From positions 1,316,561 through 1,380,560 of the forward strand of contig VWZS01004810.1 of assembly GCA_013397075.1 (NCBI GenBank): 64,000 bases of DNA, written 5' to 3'. The notes beneath the pieces were generated by a model. The model was not told where the DNA came from. It ran no database searches and worked only from the letters and a program-made list of their open reading frames with translations. Made by a program: the position numbers and the translations under genes. Origin of the DNA: Rhabdornis inornatus (taxonomy: Eukaryota; Chordata; Aves; Passeriformes; Rhabdornithidae). The stretch's first letter is position 1. Every line of letters begins with the position of its first letter. Positions 57,541 through 64,000 of the stretch are shown here, one piece after another.

Positions 57541-60500
57541 GCACGAGTGTTTCCATGCCATCTTATGCTTCATGAATTGTTGGGTGGGCTTCTTCCAGTT
57601 TTTCTCTCTTTCCTTGCCGTTGTGGGCTGATGTTTGGCCAAGGCCTTTTTTTACTATATTGTCTGTACAAGAGCAGGTGAGCCAGTCCTTGCATGAACTG
57701 TGGGCTTCCAGCACACATCCTTATCCTCCTTATTATCTTGCAAGGAGAACTATGAAACGGAGACTTTTCATTCCTCCCTATGGAGATATGTCTGGTTTTA
57801 AAAAAAAATAAAAATATATATTTTCCAGTTATGCCAGTTATGTTTCCTCCTAGGGATTGGGGATGGAGGGAATTCAGTGAACCAGAAAGCAAATGTGATT
57901 GCATCCTCAGAGTAAAATGAGAAAGGTATAAAAATGCAGGAGAACGAAAAGCTGTTTAGGTTAAGCAGCATTAGTAGCACAGTAATTCCTGGATATAAAA
58001 TGTCACAGGTGGACCAAACACTAAGAGAAGTATTATGAGTGGAGTAACTCTTGGAATTAGGGAAGGGGGACAGGAATCCAGCTCTCTGTAAGTTGGTGTT
58101 CGATGTGTTTCAGGGCAGGGTTCTCTGTGTGGTTGCCTGACAGAGAACTGGATTTGATGACAACAGATTTCTTTCACCTTTTTGCCCCAGTTTTTCTGGG
58201 AGCTCAGGAAGGATGATGCCCTCAGTGGCAGCTGATTTGGACAGTGGTTAAAGCAGTGCAGCTGGCAGACAGTGCCATGGACTCCTCTGATGTGAGAGTC
58301 ACCTTCTGGGCAATGAAGGGTTCAGCTGGGCTCACTGATTAACCAAGGATGACGATCCCCCCCAGCTCACAATTCAGGGTGCATGCAGACAACCCAAAAC
58401 CTTTGTGTCAAGCCAAGTGCAAGGTTTGCAAGATGGTGGCAGAAAGTCCCTGGAAACAACACCAAGACAGACAGTGAGACGAGAGAAAATGAGCAGCTGA
58501 AGGATGGCACCAGCAGAGAAGCATGAACAGCATTTCCCCTCTTGCTGATCTTCTTCCTTTAGTCGTGACAGACTGTCAGGAACTGCTTTGCGCTCCCCTC
58601 CACTTTCTCACGTGCACCTCCACATTCAGCCCTTGACAAAGACTTTTTCGTGGCCATTTATTAATTTTGCTGTGGCCTTTAGTAATGTCATCTTGGCTCC
58701 AAAGCTTTCTTGAAATACAGTGCTACAGATTTCCCCAAATATCCCTGGCATGTTATATGGCACTGGGGTAATGCGAACTCTCTTAAAACAGAGATGAAGC
58801 AAACAGTGCTAATTTATGCCTTGCTTTTTATTCCCAACATAATTTTGATTTTAATGTCCCATCCTCACCACATCAATATCTTTTCACTACTGGCATGTGG
58901 AAACAAAAAGTAAATATTTCATTTTCCTTCCTGTGGCTGAGATGCTCACCCAGAGCTTCTGGGAGTATGCAAATGAGACGTGACTGAGGGATGCTGCTTG
59001 GGTGCTTTATGGGACACCAGGGCATGAGGATATTGCCCACGAGCATCAGTGTGAATGGAAAATTAGCTGCACTGGGAAGTGATGTATGATTTAATATAGC
59101 AAAAGATATTTACAGTAAAACAACAGCTCACAGGATACATTGCACAATTGCAGGCTCTGCCTGAAGGATCAGAAAGGTTTATTTATTTAAGATATAAAAA
59201 TCAAGCTGCCCTTCTTTTTCTGTTGGGTATTCTGAGCAGAGCAGTGGCCTGTTGCTTTAACTATGATATATTCCCTGTGCCCACAAAACCCCTGCACACT
59301 TCTATCAAAATTCAGGATTTCTCATCATTCCAGCTGTGTCCAGAAATCTCACACAAGTGGCCACTGAACACGAGCAAGGCACATAGCCTGGGAGGAGCAC
59401 TGAATCTGGCCTGGCTGCAGCTACACGGCTCCTGTGTGCACCAATTTCTCCATCATCCTTTTGACAGGCTACAGATCTGCCCCAGTCCCAGAAACTGTGA
59501 CCAAATGTGTGGGGATTCTGAGAGCCAGTCAAGATTTTTTCCATTATACTCTGCCTGTAAGGAGTCTCAAAGCAAAGCTTAGAAGCAGACCCAGGACTGG
59601 GCTTAGTCACCTGGAAATGACTTCTTGAAAAAACTTGCATCTGTCAGCCAAGATTATTTAAGTCAAAAAGAAAACCCCACTTTAGTTGAAACCTTATGCC
59701 CAAGGGAATCTGTGACACTCACACTCCAGTGGGACAAAGGCTTATAGAGAAGCTCTGGAGACTGTCTCTGAGGCTCAGTTTTCCTCCCAAGGAGATGGGT
59801 TTGGCTTTACTTTGGGGAATCAGTTCTTTTATTTTTCACCTATTTATTATCTTAATATTTGGAAAAATGGGGGTGGGTCCAAGCTCCATGCTGATGGTTT
59901 CAAACTCTTCCTGCTGTCACACAACTTGCAGAATCAGGCTGCTAAACAAATATAACCTTTAGATTTGCATTTTTGAGAAAGAAGTGACTTTAACACTGGG
60001 ATCTTCTCTATCCCACCCCCATAAACCCACTGAATGCAGTGGCTTAGGTGTGCAGCCACCAGCCAGAGTGCTGGAGAGACTTTGTGGGGAGCCAGGACTG
60101 GGGCTGGTGGATGAGCTCATGGGAACTGGGACCAAGCTCCCTCCCACTCCATCAGCTTTCCCAGCAAGGTCCTGCCTTCCTCTCCCCTCATGCTTTATTC
60201 CAGCTTTTAATGCTCACCAGTGATGTGCACGGTGAAGTAAAGCCTGGAAGAGCTCAGTACTTGTTCCAGACTGTTTGTGGGGATCCAGCACTTGATTTGT
60301 CTCTGTTCTTCCTGAGTACAGTGGGAAATGTAGTAGCAGCACTCAGATCCTGGGCTGATAGATGCCTTGCAAATCCAGCAGGTAGATTAAGTTATTAGGA
60401 TAACAATGAAAAACATTCACAGATGGGGAAGGCACTGAAGCTTTACCCCTCATGGAGGATGTCAGTGAGTGCTCAGCAACCCCTTAAAACCAATGTCCAG

Positions 60501-61210
60501 GCTTATAGCCAAGTCCAAAAACCTTTGCACCAACTGTACAACGTAAGGGAGGGAGGGTAGTCCATATTTTCCTAAATTTCACCACTCCTGGACTGCCTGT
60601 GTCTTATCTATCTGATATAATAGCATCCTATCCCCAGAGCTGCCCTCTCTCCCCAGTAGCCCCCACAGAGCGACAGGGACAGCAAAAAAAGGAGCAGTCA
60701 GGAGGATCTCAGTGTCTCCATGTCTCAGAGGGAGGGCAGTGAGAAAAATCTCTCTGCTCAAGCAACCACAGTCTTGGGAGTGAAGGAGATGTAAAATAAA
60801 CCTGGCTCTGGTTTGAAGCTGTGGGGAGGAACTGGCTCCATGCAGCAGCTTTGCTGAGTGAAGTGTGCAGTGCCTGGCTCCCTGCGGTGCTTTTCAGCTC
60901 TGTCTGTGCAGCACCAGTGAAACTGAGCACGGGGAGGATGCTGAACCTGCCACTCACCACAGGGGTGACCCCAGCTCGTCAAAGGGGTGGTTTCCATGAT
61001 CCCACCCAGGGGAAGTGTCAGCTTCACTCCACAGGAAAAAAGAGAGATGCCAGGGGCTGCCAACAGAGAAATTTGAGTTCTGTGTCAGAGCATCCATCCA
61101 CTCCGGAGATTGCACAGTGGGATTTGTGCTGGGGTGAGTCCCCATTTCAAGCTCTTGGGGCTGGGGAGAAAGAGGCACATGGAGCACGTGTGGCAAAGGA
61201 GAGAGAGCCC
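57541..61210. other. Unique sequence, no gene recognised
   Basis: No gene is supported. The 144-codon frame near 59148-59582 has no recognisable domain. A block near 58560-58700 retains several CpGs (tcgtgac, tgcgctc, cacgtgc, ttcgtgg) in otherwise AT-rich DNA and may be conserved non-coding sequence. Confidence 0.5.
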
Positions 61211-61502
61211 TGCCCATGGCACAGCATTGCAGTGCCCTTGGCAAAGGAGATTCCTGCCCTTGGCACAGCATTGCAGTGCCCTTGGCAAAGGAGATTCCTG
61301 CCCTTGGCACAGCATTGCAGTGTCCTTGGCAAAGGAGATTCCTGCCCATGGCACAGCATTGCAGTGTCCTTGGCAAAGGAGATTCCTGCCCATGGCACAG
61401 CATTGCAGTGTCCTTGGCAAAGGAGATTCCTGCCCATGGCACAGCATTGCAGTGCCTTTGGCAAAGGAGATTCCTGCCCATGGCACAGCATTGCAGTCTC
61501 CT
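61211..61502. repeat. 44-bp minisatellite, six full copies plus a partial
   Basis: Units start at 61211, 61255, 61299, 61343, 61387 and 61431, with a partial unit from 61475. The unit is tgcccatggcacagcattgc, agtgcccttggcaaaggaga and ttcc. Copies differ at 'cccatggc' versus 'cccttggc' and 'gtgccc' versus 'gtgtcc' or 'gtgcct'. Since 44 is not a multiple of three, each frame cycles every 132 bp, and all frames with no stop in the unit stay open. This explains the overlapping 120-269 codon frames on both strands, none of which is a credible gene. Confidence 0.97.
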
Positions 61503-62410
61503 CTCTCTGGACCCCACAGCAGGAGCTCCTGGTCCCAGGGAAGGACCTCCTCACCAGGAGCAGGTCTGCAAACCCTGCTGATTCTGGAATAAGGCACCAC
61601 GGGGGAGGGAGGCTCACTGCTCCCCAATAGTGAGGAACTGCTTTGTGTCCTTGAATGAATCTCTTTGAACATTGTGGGGAGGGTTGGCTGCTGAAGAGCT
61701 TCTGTTCCCATAAATCTCCATTTCTTATCTGAATCTTACTCACTCACATCTTTAGCACTCACCATGTGCTCTTGTATAAATGCAAATCATAAAAGTTTTA
61801 AATCTACCTCTTTTCTGTTTCATTGATGATACTCTTCCGTTCACTATTAATTCGCAGGCACTTCTGGTTGCAGTTGAAGCCTAGGAAAACTTTGCATCCC
61901 TTGAAAAGTAATACATATTTCCAGGATGTGTTTATATTGGCCTTTTCATTGCACAAAAGAAAGGAGGAGGCTGCAGAGATGTCAGACAATAATCTCTCTT
62001 TAGCAGGAAGGCTGAATGGGAAGCTACTTTTCCTGTTTGCGTACAATATATGCTGCTCTTTCATGCAGCTCCTTTAATCAGGTTTTGTGATCAAGTTCTG
62101 GCCCGTTTTGTGCAATTCACAGGGCTGGTTTTACACATGCTTTGCAAAGAGAAAATGTCAAATGCTTGTACTTGCAAAGCAGCTGTTGGGGATGTGCTAG
62201 CTGTGAGCAGGGCAGGGCAGGGGCATCTCGGTGGCCACAACACCATCACGGGGATGGGGAAAGGGAGATACTGAGTGGAACAAGAGGAGCAAAAAGTCAC
62301 TTTCAAAGCTGCCTGTGGAAGAAACTTGGACTCAGCAGCAGCATCTTGTGGAGCTTCCTGGCAGCTCCTGGCTGCTGCTTTCCACTGGTGGGATGGCTGC
62401 AGCCGTGTCT

Positions 62411-62449
62411 GAGCAGAGCAGAGCAGAGCAGAGCAGAGCAGAGCAGAGC
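62411..62449. repeat. (GAGCA)n pentanucleotide array, about 8 copies
   Basis: An almost perfect run of about eight GAGCA units ending in gagct. It is CpG-free and probably length-variable. Confidence 0.95.
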
Positions 62450-62764
62450 TGGGTGTCTGCCCATAAGAGCGGCTGCTCGGATGCCTTCACAATTCTGCCG
62501 TGTCGGGATTGTGCTGAATGGGAGCAAACACAACAAATAAACCAGCCCGGGAGGGGCTGTGAGCTGCCGGGGTATCGGGTGTGAGGTTACAGCGGGGCCA
62601 GAGGATGAACTTGAGCAGGGACAAAAGGAGATGTGCACAAACACGGCTTCATTCAGCAGCTGGTATCAATGGGGGCTCCAAAATTTGGGGAAGCATCAGC
62701 ATAACTGAAATCACATCATGGCAGTGTGATGCCTTTCTCTTGGTTCTAAAACTGAGAGCCAGAC

Positions 62765-63100
62765 ATGGTTAAGGGATAAAGGGTTTTTACCTCGGTATTT
62801 AATAAGGATCTTTATGGTGTAATAATTCATCAAGGTGGACCACACCAAAATGAACACACGCTATAGATCACATACACAATTGTATAGACCTTGCAAATTG
62901 GCATATTTAACAAAGATGTCCCAATGAGAGGCTTGAATGAGTGACATCCCCCCATCCCAAAGTATTCCCCCTAGATGGGTTATTCTCAGTTTACAGGATG
63001 TGTTTCAGAGGGGCCCCTGGTTTCTCAGGGTAGTCTAAGGCTTTCCAACTTCCAGCTGTGAGGTCTTCAGGGTGTCTGCTCTTCTGGCTTGACAAAATAC
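62765..63100 (-). mobile_element. Possible degraded LTR-like repeat (solo LTR?)
   Basis: Read on the minus strand, this stretch begins near 'tgtcaagccagaag', has a TATA-like 'catatttaac', then 'ttttggtgtggtccacc' followed by an A/T-rich poly(A)-signal-like 'ttattaaata', and ends near 'cccttaacca'. TG...CA ends and this order are what a solitary retroviral-type LTR would show. I cannot find a convincing target-site duplication, and there is no internal coding region. An unrelated unique sequence is quite possible. Confidence 0.3.
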
Positions 63101-63537
63101 CGGGGCCATGCTAAGATATCAGACTTAAGGAATTACAAGTATGCCTGCTAAGGGTACTGAGAATACATAAGAGATATAAAAAATCATCAAGGCATCAAGT
63201 GCCTCCCAGGGTGGGGAGCTTCTGGCAGAGAGCACAAAGCACTCAGAGTGACCCTACATCAGCCCTTTGCAAGGCTGAGCTTCCCAGGATGTAAAAATAA
63301 ATAAAGAAGGCTGAAATTTGCCAGAAAGGGATGAGGAAAAACACAGATACTCCACAAATGATCATGAGAGTTTTCCAGGCAAATTCCTGTAGGTGAACAA
63401 AGACTCCTTGGAACTAAATAAAGGTGAGTCTTTAGGGCATTGATGTGCATGGCAGGAATTATGAGCAATGTATATCTATATATTCCTCATATTATACATA
63501 TTAGAAGTAAGTCTTCACACCAGTAATGAGCAAGAAG

Positions 63538-63572
63538 AGGAAAAAAAAAGGGGAAAAAAAGAAGAAAAGAGG
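63538..63572. repeat. Purine-only tract
   Basis: A/G-only run of about 35 bp (gaggaaaaaaaaaggggaa...). Simple low-complexity sequence, with nothing else visible around it to the window end. Confidence 0.85.
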
Positions 63573-64000
63573 ACTCAGTTGTGCAGAGGAATGAAGGAGA
63601 AATGTATCAGACTCAGATCTTCATAAAATATGAAGGCAGCTCTTCCCATCCTGGGCATCCTGGTCCTGATTCTGATCACTTGTGTATCATTTATACTTGG
63701 GTATCCAATTGGAAGATTAAATAAGCTGAAATCACAATTAGACCAATGGATGGGGGAAAAAAAATCTTACAGTATCTTTACATCTCCAGCATTCTCATAA
63801 GGGAATTTCTTTATTTCCCATAGGAAGGACTGAGAGGCTGGAATGAGCTGCTGGGGGTGGATTATGGGATGTGCCTTGTAGGACAATCGTGAGTGGGTTT
63901 GTCAGACATCAGAAGTGACACAAGAGTCACTTGTCCCAAAGGAAAGGGATAGAACAAACCCCAGCAGCCTGTTCCTACCCTGTGACACTGGGACTGTAGA

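Noticed and set aside
59148..59582. 144-codon open frame starting MQALPEGSERF
   Set aside because: No recognisable domain, unremarkable codon pattern and an overlapping 111-codon frame on the other strand.
60821..61711. Open frames of 120-269 codons on both strands
   Set aside because: They are produced by the 44-bp tandem array and flanking stop-poor sequence. No frame has a domain, and all frames repeat the same DNA unit.

Overview
This window looks like non-coding avian nuclear DNA, most likely from a songbird (passerine). The main evidence is at least eight 5'-truncated CR1 LINE fragments. They carry the typical avian CR1 3' end: CATTCTGTG/ATTCTATG-like termini and the 'ggttggaaaggacctcaaag...ctgccatgggcagggacccc' region. 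Several resemble the passerine type, with 'gatccaggggcagccacagctg' and 'tgtcactccatgcc'. There are no operons, bacterial signals or CRISPR arrays. I recognise no complete protein-coding gene. The longest open frames (up to 269 codons) are artefacts of tandem repeats or run through CR1 copies.

Layout. 1-17 kb is mostly unique sequence with three plus-strand CR1 3' fragments (4.9, 8.6-8.9 and 9.9-10.1 kb) and an old SINE/LINE-like tail (7.5 kb). At 17.60-17.71 kb is the best exon candidate: 111 bp, phase 0/0, flanked by a plausible acceptor and donor and keeping several CpGs. I cannot name a gene for it, and the opposite strand is also open there. 21-24 kb has a perfect 13-bp-arm palindrome, a fragment of an ancient CR1/L3-like reverse transcriptase region, and a second copy of the old tail. 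26.9-27.3 kb is a strongly strand-biased A/C-only tract. 30.5-30.7 kb has six TAATTA homeodomain core sites within 230 bp.

The right half differs from the left. It holds every larger tandem array: a 40-bp unit at 32.5 kb, (GGGAT)n at 40.3 kb, a 10-bp unit at 49.2 kb, a 9-bp unit at 55.2 kb, a 44-bp unit at 61.2 kb and (GAGCA)n at 62.4 kb. It also holds five minus-strand CR1 copies, an ancient minus-strand CR1 relic (56.9-57.5 kb) and the only clear CpG-island-like patch (about 49.11-49.24 kb), which abuts the 10-bp array. Three compact inverted repeats with homeodomain/POU-like cores (38.5, 44.2 and 45.75 kb) and several CpG-retaining blocks look like candidate conserved regulatory elements.

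Overall, this is probably an intergenic or intronic stretch of a songbird chromosome, perhaps a gene desert next to a developmental gene. I see no new coding system. The observations most worth testing are the candidate exon, the homeodomain-site cluster, and the CpG island with its adjoining minisatellite, whose units appear to record CpG decay. All family assignments are by eye; no database search was run.
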